In this document: one piece after another, positions 24,801-33,913 of the stretch
How the letters are laid out: every line of letters begins with the position of its first letter
Numbering within the stretch: position 1 is the stretch's first letter
Assembly (NCBI RefSeq): GCF_039822285.1
Contig: NZ_JBAJEY010000004.1
Location: 124,001-188,000 of the forward strand
Direction: 5' to 3'
From: Thiofaba sp039822285
GTDB lineage: Bacteria; Pseudomonadota; Gammaproteobacteria; Halothiobacillales; Halothiobacillaceae
DNA: 64,000 bases
Notes under the pieces: generated by a model
Seen by the model: only the letters and a program-made list of their open reading frames with translations
Databases searched by the model: none
What the model was told of the DNA's origin: nothing
Translations under genes and position numbers: made by a program

Positions 24801-27434
24801 GACCTGGAGCGCCTCGTCCAGGAACTGGGGGATGCGGTGGTCAGGTTGCAGTCTCCCCAGGAGCCTCGCGAAGCCGCCGAAGCCGCCGAAGCCGCCGAAG
24901 CCGCCGAAGCCGCCGAAGCCGCCGAAGCCGCCGAAGCCGCCGAAGCCGCCGAAGCGGCCGAAGCGGCCGAAGCGGCCGAAGCGGTGCCCCAGGCCGGCGT
25001 CGCCGTCGAACGCGCCCAGGCCGCGGCGGAGGACTATGACATCCCCGCGGATCAGGATCAGATGCTGCTCGCCATCTTCCGCGAGGAGGCCGAGGAGATC
25101 CTTGAGCAACTCGACGAGGCCCTTGCCTCCTGGCAGCGCGATCCCGTCAGCAAAGCCCATCAGCAGGCGTTGCAGCGCCATCTGCACACCTTCAAGGGTG
25201 GCGCGCGCATGGCCGGCATGCTCCACATGGGCGATCTGGCCCACCATCTCGAAAACGTGTTCATGGACCTGGAGGCCAACCGCTATCCGGTCAATCCTGC
25301 CCTGCTGACCTTCATGCAGCGCGTCTTCGACCACTTGCATGGCATGGTCGACCGCCTGCGTGGCGCTCAGCCGATCGCTCCAGCCACCGATCTGGTCACG
25401 GCGCTGGAGGGCTTACGAGAGCGTGGCGGCGTCCCGGAGAGTGTGGCGGTTTCGGCGCCTGCGGGGATGGAGGTGCCGGAGGCTGTGCTCGAAGCCGCGC
25501 CCGCGCCGCTGCCTGCCGCGGAGATCCCCACCACGGTCGAGCCGGCGGCGCCGGCGTCGCGCGAGGCGGCGACGCCTCCCCCGGTCATGGGGGAGGTGTT
25601 GCGTGTCCGTGCCGATCTCCTCGATCGGATGGTGACCTCGGCAGGCGAGTCCGCGATCTACCAAGCCCGCCTGGCCCAGCTTTTCACCGGCTTTGCCCGC
25701 CAGTTGCACGAGCTCGAGCAGACCGTGACTCGTCTGCGGGCCCAGCTGCGCCGCATGGAGATCGAGAACGAGGCGCAGATGGTTTGGCGCTTCCAGCAGG
25801 AGACCGGCCGGAGCGCGGAGGAGTTCGATCCGCTCGAGTTCGATCGCTTCACCCTGCAGCAAGAGCTGAGCCGCGGCGTGATGGAGTCGCTCGGGGACAT
25901 CGAGAGCGTGCAGGATACGCTGGAGGATGCCCTGCGTGACGCCGAGATGCTGCTGACCCAGCAGGGCCGCCTTGGCCAGACCTTGCAGGATGGCCTGATG
26001 GGTGCGCGCCTGGTGCGCTTCGAGGATGTGGTCCCGCGCCTCAAACGCTTGGTGCGTCAGGTGGCGCGCGACCTTGGCAAGCAGGCCGAACTGACGGTCC
26101 ACGGCGGGGAGGTCGAGCTCGACCGCGGCCTGCTCAATGCCTTGGTGCCCGCGTTCGAGCACATGTTGCGAAATTCCCTCGCCCACGGCATCGAGCTGCC
26201 CGACGAGCGTGTCGCACGCGGCAAGAGCCGGGAGGGCCGCATTCATCTGCGCATCGCCAGTCAGGGGGGACTGATCCAGATCGCCCTGGAGGATGATGGT
26301 GCGGGCATCGATGTCGAGGCCGTGCGCCGCAAGGCGCGCGAGAACGGCATCCTCGATGCCCGTTCGGCCGAAGATGATCAGGCGGCGATCCAGTTGATCT
26401 TCCATTCCGGGCTCAGCACCGCGCGCGAGGTGTCCATGCTGGCGGGGCGCGGCGTGGGCATGGATGTCGTGGCCGAGGCGTTGCGCCAAGTGGGGGGGGA
26501 CATCCAGGTCGACAGTCGGCGTGGCGCGGGCGTGAGCTTCAGGCTGCACGTGCCGCTGACCCAGTCGATCACCCAGGGGATCGCCGTCACGGTCGGCGAG
26601 CAGGTCTTTGCTCTGCCGTACAGTGGCATCGAGGCCATCCTGAGGGCCCCGGGGGCGCGTTTGAACACCTTGCTTGGCGAGGACGAACCGACCTGGGAAC
26701 ATGCCGGACAGTCGCTGCCACTGGTCGATCTCGGGGCGTTGCTTGGCCTCCCGGGGGCGCGCGTGGGGTCAGGCGAGGGCATGTCTCCCCTGGTGGTACT
26801 GCGTTTGGGTGAGCGCCGCATGGTCCTGCGTATCGATGCTCTGCAGGGCAGCCAACAGTTGTTCATCAAGGCGCTCGGCCCCTTCCTCTCCAAGGTGCCC
26901 GCCCTGGCAGGGGCCACCCTGCTGGGTGACGGCCGTGTGGTGCTGGTGCTCGACGTGGCGGAGCTCTTCCGCCTTGCCAGCCAAGCGCGGACCAAGCCGG
27001 TCGAGGCCCAGGCAGCCCGGGTAAGACGCGCGCAGGTGCTGGTGGTGGACGACTCGATCACCATCCGCAAGGTCACCACGCGCATCCTCGAACGCTACGG
27101 CATCGAGGTGGCGACCGCGAAGGACGGCGTCGACGCGCTGGCCTGGCTGCATGACCATCTGCCCACCGTGGTGCTCAGTGATATCGAGATGCCGCGCATG
27201 GACGGTTTCGAGCTGCTCGCCTCCATTCGCAACGAGGCGCGCCTCAAGGATCTTCCGGTGGTCATGATCACCTCGCGCACGGGCCAGAAGCATCGCGAGA
27301 AGGCCGAGGCCCTCGGGGTCAGTGCCTATCTTGGCAAGCCCTACACGGAGGCGGACCTGATGCAGACCCTGCGGGCCTGGCTGCCGGAGGACGTGGGCCT
27401 TGCAACGAGTAGCGTGGCGGGAGGTGCGGCATGA
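21813..27434 (+). CDS. chpA: Hybrid chemotaxis kinase ChpA/PilL
   Basis: A 1873-residue hybrid histidine kinase. The N-terminal third lacks clear Hpt motifs and resembles the FimL-like part of ChpA. Hpt domains follow with His741 (FHTLKGSGR), His931 (THSLLGSART, divergent) and His1125 (LHTFKGGAR). Residues 1020-1058 are a run of Glu-Ala-Ala repeats. The kinase core has HMLRNSLAHGIE (about 1450), DDGAGID and GRGVGMDVV, then a CheW-like domain and a C-terminal receiver (VLVVDDSIT from about 1741, phospho-Asp near 1789 in LSDIEMPRMDGF). The ATG at 21813 is chosen because GGAG lies 9 bases upstream; an ATG at 21798 is in frame but has no Shine-Dalgarno. The stop overlaps chpC (ATGA). Confidence 0.94.
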   Translation: MQTDLPAPLLTRGGPTAGLTESIPAPSLSGGAKPDNTTPSGVVIDRLGLTWVQPAMDEAWGQVRSSLEAFVQDPANSAILRPALEQVHHLAGLFGLMELPAARLTLLEAGRLLGALQHQQGEPDPAAVEAIHGLRPSGDASRPNAVADGVVVEPLLVAVSRVALYVELLRRGEDVPELALLPACNGLRLAQGLPALGARSFLERIALMQAGPFREHTCALEAARGVAAEARTLLERALLAWLKAQPQAHLAVAKAFAMAADGASTREEGVLWWSAELLARTLGDPRLAQAGGLKPLLGRLNRELKQRAEVGFEPSPQTALGDNELAHEVLSLLVQHVSQHPAVVQALAALGWPAQIPGALESEASEHALLVAEPEVLSQAAEQLKAALDPVQDRFDLAMRSGDAQAILGLAPDLDQLAATMRMLELDAAAEALEAAASRLHEAQAQGVTLDEGGLEHIAGTLMRADVEIGRLRLGLPEGEGIGAPMLVEAMDAAAVQGLEDVLLAKELLLTMWKEGGGEERRGEVRQLLERVRGSFEMLSLRPWSGLVGGILDYAVALPPGAVPPEREQESVADVFASLEYGLENLRDYRQVPERVLAFGEDALARLRGGAQAIQVGRAFEDMAEPPMHADAGHPRDEQATAQTVAAEEALQPPPVEVTEPILEGAPPVVEQASEAREAAAESQPAVEVPRLVPEDTDSEILEIFIEEAREVLETIRTQFQQWRSDPGNTSALAELRRAFHTLKGSGRIIGAQLVGEFGWAFENLLNRVLEGVLPASDPLFRLLEQAPSRLEQLLDALEGKPGLVVSEVERLCEASAAFLSEGAAALDRLAGAPKPAVEAEPPVEEVGPSSSHVAVEAAASTQGLPPSDEAAQPSAAVPSPAAPVPRIDPQLYEIFRSEVEGYLQILRQAAERGRREGGLHPDAELIRVTHSLLGSARTAGAPRIVALAGHLEHAMRLAFETQQVFDAALLNLTDSAVDSIVLLLDDIGGLEVELPDLERLVQELGDAVVRLQSPQEPREAAEAAEAAEAAEAAEAAEAAEAAEAAEAAEAAEAAEAVPQAGVAVERAQAAAEDYDIPADQDQMLLAIFREEAEEILEQLDEALASWQRDPVSKAHQQALQRHLHTFKGGARMAGMLHMGDLAHHLENVFMDLEANRYPVNPALLTFMQRVFDHLHGMVDRLRGAQPIAPATDLVTALEGLRERGGVPESVAVSAPAGMEVPEAVLEAAPAPLPAAEIPTTVEPAAPASREAATPPPVMGEVLRVRADLLDRMVTSAGESAIYQARLAQLFTGFARQLHELEQTVTRLRAQLRRMEIENEAQMVWRFQQETGRSAEEFDPLEFDRFTLQQELSRGVMESLGDIESVQDTLEDALRDAEMLLTQQGRLGQTLQDGLMGARLVRFEDVVPRLKRLVRQVARDLGKQAELTVHGGEVELDRGLLNALVPAFEHMLRNSLAHGIELPDERVARGKSREGRIHLRIASQGGLIQIALEDDGAGIDVEAVRRKARENGILDARSAEDDQAAIQLIFHSGLSTAREVSMLAGRGVGMDVVAEALRQVGGDIQVDSRRGAGVSFRLHVPLTQSITQGIAVTVGEQVFALPYSGIEAILRAPGARLNTLLGEDEPTWEHAGQSLPLVDLGALLGLPGARVGSGEGMSPLVVLRLGERRMVLRIDALQGSQQLFIKALGPFLSKVPALAGATLLGDGRVVLVLDVAELFRLASQARTKPVEAQAARVRRAQVLVVDDSITIRKVTTRILERYGIEVATAKDGVDALAWLHDHLPTVVLSDIEMPRMDGFELLASIRNEARLKDLPVVMITSRTGQKHREKAEALGVSAYLGKPYTEADLMQTLRAWLPEDVGLATSSVAGGAA
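24870..24986 (+). repeat. 9-bp tandem repeat inside chpA
   Basis: Nine units of GAAGCCGCC are followed by three of GAAGCGGCC and one GAAGCGGTG. They encode (Glu-Ala-Ala)12-Glu-Ala-Val in the linker between the second and third Hpt domains. The repeat is almost uninterrupted at DNA level, so slippage could change the number of units in-frame. Confidence 0.95.
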
Positions 27435-27955
27435 CGCATGACGTGCAAAACGACAGCCTGTCAGCCGTGGCGGGTGAGGCCCAGCGGGTCGAGCCTGGGG
27501 TTGAGCTCCACCGGGGGGAGCGCATCCTTTGCGCGCGCCTGCCCCTGCAGGGTGTGAGCTTGCTGGTGCCTTATGCCTGCGTGGCGGAGATCGTCAATCT
27601 TTCGTTGCGCAGCAATGTCGGTGCCTTCCTCGGCGAGGTCGATTGGCGCGGCGTCCGCATCCCTGTCCTCAGCCTCGAGCGGGCCTGTGGGCGGGAGGTC
27701 GAGGTGCCGCGTGGCCGCGTGCGCCTGGTGGTCCTCTACGGTCTGCGGGACAAGGAGAGCCTGCCCTACTATGCCATCGTGCTGGACGGTGCGCCGCGGA
27801 CCGAGAGCGTTCAGGCCGAGCGGCTCGAGGAGGGGCAGGCCGGTGACTGCGGGCTGCTGGGCAGCGGGGTGAGGATGGGGGGACAGACCTACCATATCCC
27901 CGACCTAGAAGCGATCGAGCTCTGGCTGGAAGGGGTTCGTTTCGGTCGCGGATAA
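27431..27955 (+). CDS. chpC: CheW-like protein ChpC
   Basis: A 174-residue CheW-domain protein at the end of the pil-chp operon. The block VAEIVNLSLRSNVGAFLGEVDWRGVRIPVLSLE is a diverged CheW core (key parts: NLSLRSN, VDWRGVRIPVLS). In Pseudomonas ChpC is a second adaptor that couples additional receptors to ChpA. It overlaps the chpA stop by 4 bases. Only 23 bases separate its stop from the convergent rsmE stop. chpB, the methylesterase usually located between chpA and chpC, is missing. Confidence 0.85.
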   Translation: MTHDVQNDSLSAVAGEAQRVEPGVELHRGERILCARLPLQGVSLLVPYACVAEIVNLSLRSNVGAFLGEVDWRGVRIPVLSLERACGREVEVPRGRVRLVVLYGLRDKESLPYYAIVLDGAPRTESVQAERLEEGQAGDCGLLGSGVRMGGQTYHIPDLEAIELWLEGVRFGRG

Positions 27956-27978
27956 GCCCTCCCCGGCGGGGCGGCCCG

Positions 27979-28698
27979 TCAGACGAAGTCTCCCCAAAGC
28001 GTCTGGGCTGCGGCCAGGAGGGCAAGGCCCGCGGTCTCGGTGCGCAGGATGCGCGGCCCCAGACGCACGGGGGTGAAGCCGGATTGGATCGCCTGCGCGA
28101 TCTCCGCCTCGCTCAGTCCTCCTTCCGGTCCGATCAGCACCTCGAGCGCGGCGGGGCGGTCAAGCTCTGCAAGGCTTGCGGCGCCCTCCGGGGCCAGCAC
28201 GATTCGGGCGGTGCCTTCGGAGGGGGCGGCCAGCACCGCCCCCAGTCGTGAGGGTTCATCCAGCTGCGGTAGGCGGTTGCGTCCGCACTGCTCGCAGGCC
28301 GATTGCAGGATGCCCATCCAGCGCTGCATGCGCCGATCCTGGCGCTCCTCGTCCAGTCTCACCACGCTGCGTTCGGTGGTCACCGGGCTGATGCGGGTGG
28401 CCCCGAGTTCGGTGGCTTTCTGCAGGGTGAGGTCCATGCGTTCGCCCTTGCTGAGGCCCTGGATTACCCGTACCGGGAGGGGCGATTCGTGCTCGATGGC
28501 CTCGAACGCCAGCACGCTCAGCCCACCATCACCGAGCAGTTCGGCGGCGAACTGGCCGCCCTGGCCGTTGAAGGCGATGACGGGGTGGCCTGGCTTCAGG
28601 CGCAGCACGCGCTCCAGGTGCTGGCGGGCCTCTTTGGGCAGAGGAAGCCGCTGTCCGACGGCGAGTGGCAGGTCGAGGAAGACGCGCGGGATCCTCAT
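27979..28698 (-). CDS. rsmE: 16S rRNA m3U1498 methyltransferase RsmE
   Basis: A 239-residue SPOUT-family methyltransferase that modifies U1498 of 16S rRNA. Signature parts are QGLSKGERMDLTLQKATELG, SVVRLD and the C-terminal knot LIGPEGGLSEAEI ... RLGPRILRTETAGLAL. Length is typical. The ATG at 28698 lies 7 bases after the bioA stop, which suggests cotranscription with bioA. Confidence 0.96.
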   Translation of the reverse strand: MRIPRVFLDLPLAVGQRLPLPKEARQHLERVLRLKPGHPVIAFNGQGGQFAAELLGDGGLSVLAFEAIEHESPLPVRVIQGLSKGERMDLTLQKATELGATRISPVTTERSVVRLDEERQDRRMQRWMGILQSACEQCGRNRLPQLDEPSRLGAVLAAPSEGTARIVLAPEGAASLAELDRPAALEVLIGPEGGLSEAEIAQAIQSGFTPVRLGPRILRTETAGLALLAAAQTLWGDFV

Positions 28699-28705
28699 GC
28701 GGTGC

Positions 28706-30064
28706 TCATCCTCGGGTAGCGACGTCGATGCCCGCGCGGGTGACCGCGGCGAGCATGGCGATCTCGTCCTCGGTGATCACATAGGGCGGCATCCAGTAGA
28801 CGACGTTGCCGAGCGGGCGCAGCAGGGCTTCGTGCGCGAGGCCGTGTTCGAACACGCGCAGGCCGCGCCGTTCCTGCCAGGGGTAGGGTGTACGCGTGGC
28901 CTTGTCCTGCACCATCTCGATGGCGAGGATCATGCCGCGCTGGCGTACTTCGGCGACACGAGGGTGGTCGGCAAGACCGGCCGTGGCCTCGCCCATCACC
29001 TGGCTCAAACGCCGGTTGGCCCCCAGCACGTCCGTCTGCTCGAAGAGGTCCAGGGTGGCCAGCGCGGCGGCACAGGCCAGGGGGTTGCCGGTGTAGCTGT
29101 GTGAGTGCAGGAAGGCCGAGAGCTTCTCGTAGTCGTCGTAGAACACCCGGTAGACCGCGTCCGTGGTCAGCACCGCGGCAAGCGGCAGGAAGCCGCCGGT
29201 CAGGCCCTTGGAGAGGACCATGAAATCCGGGGTGATGCCGGCCTGTTCACAGGCGAACAGGGTGCCGGTGCGGCCGAAACCCACCGCGATCTCGTCCGCG
29301 ATCAGGTGGACCTGGTAGCGGTCGCACAGCTCGCGCAGCAGCCGCAGGTAGAGCGGGTCGTGCATGCGCATGCCGCTCGCGCATTGCACCAGCGGCTCGA
29401 TGATCACCGCGCTGATTTCCTCGTGCTGCTCGGCGAGCAGGGCCTCCAGCCCGGCCGCCGCGCGTCGGGCGACGTCGGCACAGCTTTCATGGGGGGCACG
29501 GGCGGAGCAGTCGGGGGAGGGGGCCTTGAGCACCTCCATCAGCAGCGGCTGGTAGGTGGCCTTGAACAGGCTCACATCGCCGACCGAGAGGGCGCCGAGG
29601 GTCTCGCCGTGGTAGCTGTGCTCGAGGCAGACGAACTTGGTCTTGCGTTTCGCGCCTTGGTTGCGCCAGGCGTGGTAGCTCATCTTCAGCGCCACTTCGA
29701 TGGCGGAGGAGCCGTTGTCGGCGTAGAACACGCGGGAGAGGCCGTCCGGGGTGAGCTTCACCAGCCGCTCGGAGAGTTCGATCACGGGGGCGTGGGTGAA
29801 ACCCGCCAGCAGCACGTGTTCGAGGGTGTCGAGCTGCTGTTTGATGCGTGCGGCGATGAAGGGGTTGGCGTGGCCGAACAGGTTGACCCACCAGGAGCTG
29901 ACCGCGTCCAGGTAGCGGCGGCCGTCGAAGTCATACAGCCACACCCCTTCCCCGCGGGCGATGGGGATCACGGGCAGGCGCTCGTGGTCCTTCATCTGCG
30001 TGCAGGGGTGCCAGAGGACATCGAGGTCGCGCCGGCTCCAGGCGGCATTGATGGAATCAGTCAC
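28706..30064 (-). CDS. bioA: Adenosylmethionine-8-amino-7-oxononanoate aminotransferase
   Basis: A PLP-dependent class III aminotransferase of biotin synthesis (KAPA to DAPA with SAM as amino donor). Visible are WHPCTQMKDH near the N-terminus, YLDAVSSWWVNLFGH, LIADEIAVGFGRTG and the PLP-lysine segment VLSKGLTGGFLPLA. The frame is open further upstream. The GTG at 30064 has GGAG 6 bases before it and overlaps the nfeD stop by 8 bases, so I prefer it; ATGs at 30085 and 30097 lack a good Shine-Dalgarno. About 452 residues. bioD lies 24 kb away, so the biotin genes are split. Confidence 0.92.
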   Translation of the reverse strand: MTDSINAAWSRRDLDVLWHPCTQMKDHERLPVIPIARGEGVWLYDFDGRRYLDAVSSWWVNLFGHANPFIAARIKQQLDTLEHVLLAGFTHAPVIELSERLVKLTPDGLSRVFYADNGSSAIEVALKMSYHAWRNQGAKRKTKFVCLEHSYHGETLGALSVGDVSLFKATYQPLLMEVLKAPSPDCSARAPHESCADVARRAAAGLEALLAEQHEEISAVIIEPLVQCASGMRMHDPLYLRLLRELCDRYQVHLIADEIAVGFGRTGTLFACEQAGITPDFMVLSKGLTGGFLPLAAVLTTDAVYRVFYDDYEKLSAFLHSHSYTGNPLACAAALATLDLFEQTDVLGANRRLSQVMGEATAGLADHPRVAEVRQRGMILAIEMVQDKATRTPYPWQERRGLRVFEHGLAHEALLRPLGNVVYWMPPYVITEDEIAMLAAVTRAGIDVATRG

Positions 30065-30572
30065 CGCCGCCGTCTCCGCCGCCATCGTCGTGGTCATGGT
30101 GGGGGGAGGTCTCCCCGCCGCCGGAGCTGCCATCACGTCCCAGGGGGCGCACCCGCAGGGCCGTGCCCTCCACGCCGATGACCTCCACCCGAGTCCCGGC
30201 AGGCAGGTCGGGGCCCAGCACCCGCCAGAGGGTGTCGTCCATGTGCACCCGCCCGACACCGTTCACGATGGGGCTGTCGAGGGTCAGGGTGCGGCCGATG
30301 GCCTGCGCGCCGCGCACATTGAGGGTTGGACGGTCCGTCTCGATCGGATGCCGTTTGAGGTAGCGCCGGCCTAGGACGATGGCAAGGATGGAGAGGAGGG
30401 CAAACAGGATGAGCTGGACATCCGGCGAGAGCGTGGGGATGAGCCAGAGCAAGACGCCCACCCCCATCGCCGCCACCCCCATCCAGAGGAAATAGGTGGA
30501 GGGGGCCAGGATTTCGAGGATCATCAGCGCCAGCCCCAGGGCCAGCCAGTGCCAGTAGTCCAGATCAGGCAT
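30057..30572 (-). CDS. NfeD-like membrane protein
   Basis: A 171-residue protein with two or three N-terminal transmembrane helices (about 8-65) and a C-terminal OB-fold domain (about 85-150: RGAQAIGRTLTLDSPIVNGVGRVHMDD in part). The tail is rich in Gly, Asp and His (SPHHDHDDGGGDGGGD). The start MPDLDYWHW at 30572 overlaps the qmcA stop by 8 bases. Short NfeD proteins pair with stomatin/SPFH partners such as QmcA in membrane quality control. The upstream extension of the open frame is arginine/serine-rich shadow sequence and was rejected. Confidence 0.9.
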   Translation of the reverse strand: MPDLDYWHWLALGLALMILEILAPSTYFLWMGVAAMGVGVLLWLIPTLSPDVQLILFALLSILAIVLGRRYLKRHPIETDRPTLNVRGAQAIGRTLTLDSPIVNGVGRVHMDDTLWRVLGPDLPAGTRVEVIGVEGTALRVRPLGRDGSSGGGETSPHHDHDDGGGDGGGD

Positions 30573-31485
30573 GCGGCTTGTCCTTGAGGAAGGCCTCTTT
30601 GGCGAGCTCACCGATGCCCTCCAGCGAGCCGAGGATCCCGGAGGCCTCGATCGGCAGCATGATGACCTTCTGGTTGGGGGCGGTGGCCACCGACTGGAAG
30701 GCCTCGATGTACTTGCTGGCGACGAAGTAGTTGATGGCCTGTACGCTGCCGCCGGCAATCGCCTCGCTCACCGTGCGGGTGGCGACGGCCTCGGCCTGGG
30801 CCAGACGCTCGCGCGCCTCCGCCTCACGGAAGGCCGCCTCCTTCTCACCCTCGGCCTTGAGGATCTGCGCCTGCTTCTCGCCATCCGCCTTGAGGATGGC
30901 CGCCTGGCGCAGACCCTCCGCCTCCAGGATGGCCGCACGCTTGTCACGTTCGGCCTTCATCTGCCGGGCCATGGAATCCACCAGGTCCTTGGGCGGGGTG
31001 ATGTCCTTGATCTCGATGCGGGTGATCTTGGTGCCCCAGGGAGAGGTGGCCTCGTCCACCACGGTCAACAGGCGGGCGTTGATCTCATCGCGCTTGGAGA
31101 GCAGCTCGTCCAGGGCCATGGAGCCCATGACGGTGCGGATGTTGGTCATGGTGAGGTTGAGGATGGCGTACTCGAGGTTGTGCACCTCGTAGGCCGCCTT
31201 GGCGGCATCCAGCACCTGGAAGAACACCACGCCATCGACCTGGACCATGGCGTTGTCCTGGGTGATGACCTCCTGCGAGGGCACATCCAGCACCTGTTCC
31301 ATCATGTTCATCTTGCGCCCGATGCGGTCGACGAACGGGACGATGAGGTTGAGGCCGGGCTCCAGGGTACGCATGTAGCGACCGAAACGCTCGACCGTGT
31401 ACTCCCGCCCCTGGGGGACGGTCTTGACCCCGGCGAGGATGAAGACAATGGCCAGGGCCAGGAGCATGAGGGCGAAGCTGGACAT
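30565..31485 (-). CDS. qmcA: SPFH/stomatin family membrane protease-associated protein QmcA
   Basis: A 306-residue SPFH-domain protein. One N-terminal helix (about 5-22) is followed by VPQGREYTVERFGRY and the SPFH domain. A long charged coiled coil (about 180-240: AERDKRAAILEAEGLRQAA) leads to the conserved C-terminal ATAPNQKVIMLPIEASGILG. In E. coli QmcA forms a large membrane complex working with FtsH-type proteases. RBS AAGGA precedes the ATG. It is paired with the NfeD-like gene. Confidence 0.93.
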   Translation of the reverse strand: MSSFALMLLALAIVFILAGVKTVPQGREYTVERFGRYMRTLEPGLNLIVPFVDRIGRKMNMMEQVLDVPSQEVITQDNAMVQVDGVVFFQVLDAAKAAYEVHNLEYAILNLTMTNIRTVMGSMALDELLSKRDEINARLLTVVDEATSPWGTKITRIEIKDITPPKDLVDSMARQMKAERDKRAAILEAEGLRQAAILKADGEKQAQILKAEGEKEAAFREAEARERLAQAEAVATRTVSEAIAGGSVQAINYFVASKYIEAFQSVATAPNQKVIMLPIEASGILGSLEGIGELAKEAFLKDKPHA

Positions 31486-31534
31486 GACGCGGTTCCTTGT
31501 ATGTGGCTTGCACCCGAGTGTAGTGCGTGCAGGC

Positions 31535-32395
31535 TTACAGCTCCATGTCAGGGCGGGTGTGCGCCACCCGTTGCCACAGGCTTAAGGAAGGCTCGACCTG
31601 GTTCATGGTGTAGAAGTGCAGGCCGGGGGCGCCGCCGGCGAGCAGGTCTTCGCACATCTCGCCCACCACGTCGAGGCCGTAGGCGCGGATGCTCTCGGCA
31701 TCGTCGCCAAAGCCTTCCAGTCGTTTGCGCAGCCAGCGCGGGATCTCGGCGCCGCAGGCATCCGAGAAACGCGCAAGCTGGGTGTAGTTGGTGATCGGCA
31801 TGATCCCGGGGATGACCGGGATGTCGAGTCCCATCCGTTCGCAGTCGTCCATGAAGCGAAAGTAGGCATCGACGTTGTAGAAGTACTGGGTGATGGCGGC
31901 ATCCGCCCCGGCGCGCACCTTGCGGGCGAAGTTTTCCAGGTCCGCCTTGGCCGAGGGGGCCTGGGGGTGGATCTCGGGGTAGGCCGCCACCTCGATGTGG
32001 AACCAGTCGCCGGTCACCTCGCGGATGAACTCGACCAGCTCGTTGGCGTAGCGCAGCTCGCCCGGGTCGCGCATGCCGGAGGGCAGATCGCCGCGCAGGG
32101 CGACGATGCGGCGGATGCCCTGCGCCTTGTAGTCCTCCAGGATGGCGCGGATTTGCGCGCGGGTGGAACCGATGCAGGAGAGGTGGGGGGCGGCCTCGAT
32201 GCCTGAGTCGCGCTGGATCTCGGCCACGGTGGTGAAGGTGCGTTCCTGGGTGGAGCCGCCCGCGCCGAAGGTGACCGAGAAATAGCTTGGCTGCATGGCC
32301 TTGAGGGCCTGCCAGGTGGCGCGCAGCCTGGCCGCGCCTTCCTCGCTCTTGGGGGGGAAGAATTCGCAGCTGAACGAGGGCTGGGTATTGCGCAT
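31535..32395 (-). CDS. metF: 5,10-methylenetetrahydrofolate reductase
   Basis: A 286-residue flavin enzyme reducing methylene-THF to methyl-THF, the methyl source for homocysteine remethylation. It begins SFSCEFFPPKSEEG, and has VTFGAGGSTQERT and RRIVALRGDLPSG. The ATG at 32395 has GGAGG upstream and lies 10 bases after the ahcY stop, so ahcY and metF form a unit behind the SAH riboswitch: AdoHcy is cleaved to homocysteine and a methyl donor is supplied to restore methionine. Confidence 0.96.
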   Translation of the reverse strand: MRNTQPSFSCEFFPPKSEEGAARLRATWQALKAMQPSYFSVTFGAGGSTQERTFTTVAEIQRDSGIEAAPHLSCIGSTRAQIRAILEDYKAQGIRRIVALRGDLPSGMRDPGELRYANELVEFIREVTGDWFHIEVAAYPEIHPQAPSAKADLENFARKVRAGADAAITQYFYNVDAYFRFMDDCERMGLDIPVIPGIMPITNYTQLARFSDACGAEIPRWLRKRLEGFGDDAESIRAYGLDVVGEMCEDLLAGGAPGLHFYTMNQVEPSLSLWQRVAHTRPDMEL

Positions 32396-32405
32396 GGCCG
32401 CCTCC

Positions 32406-33797
<1,392 letters not shown>

Positions 33798-33821
33798 GCA
33801 ACGTTCTCCTAAAGGGTTAGG

Positions 33822-33900
33822 ACATGGGCGCCGTTGCATGGGTTGTGCCCCAACCGCCGAGCCTGACAGGGTGACCCCTGCTGCAGCGCCCCTCGGCGGG
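33822..33900 (-). promoter_or_regulatory. S-adenosylhomocysteine (SAH) riboswitch upstream of ahcY
   Basis: Read leftward, CCGCCGAG (33899-33892) pairs with CTCGGCGG (33861-33854) as P1. Next to it is GGGCGCTGC, the conserved core of the family, then a small hairpin CAGGG/CCCTG (33880-33876 with 33871-33867). The AACGGCGCC segment at 33835-33827 can form the pseudoknot with the GGCGC core. Core sequences, their order and the location directly before ahcY agree with the known SAH riboswitch class, which turns ahcY on when SAH builds up. The ahcY Shine-Dalgarno lies just downstream. No covariance model was run. Confidence 0.88.
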
Positions 33901-33913
33901 TGGGGGATGTGCC

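Noticed and set aside
24870..24986. CRISPR-like appearance of the short tandem repeats
   Set aside because: Units are 9 bp without spacers and lie inside a coding frame.
24360..25340. Antisense frame with a Phe-Gly-Gly repeat (FG-nucleoporin-like look)
   Set aside because: The repeat is only the complement of the GAAGCCGCC units encoding Glu-Ala-Ala in ChpA.
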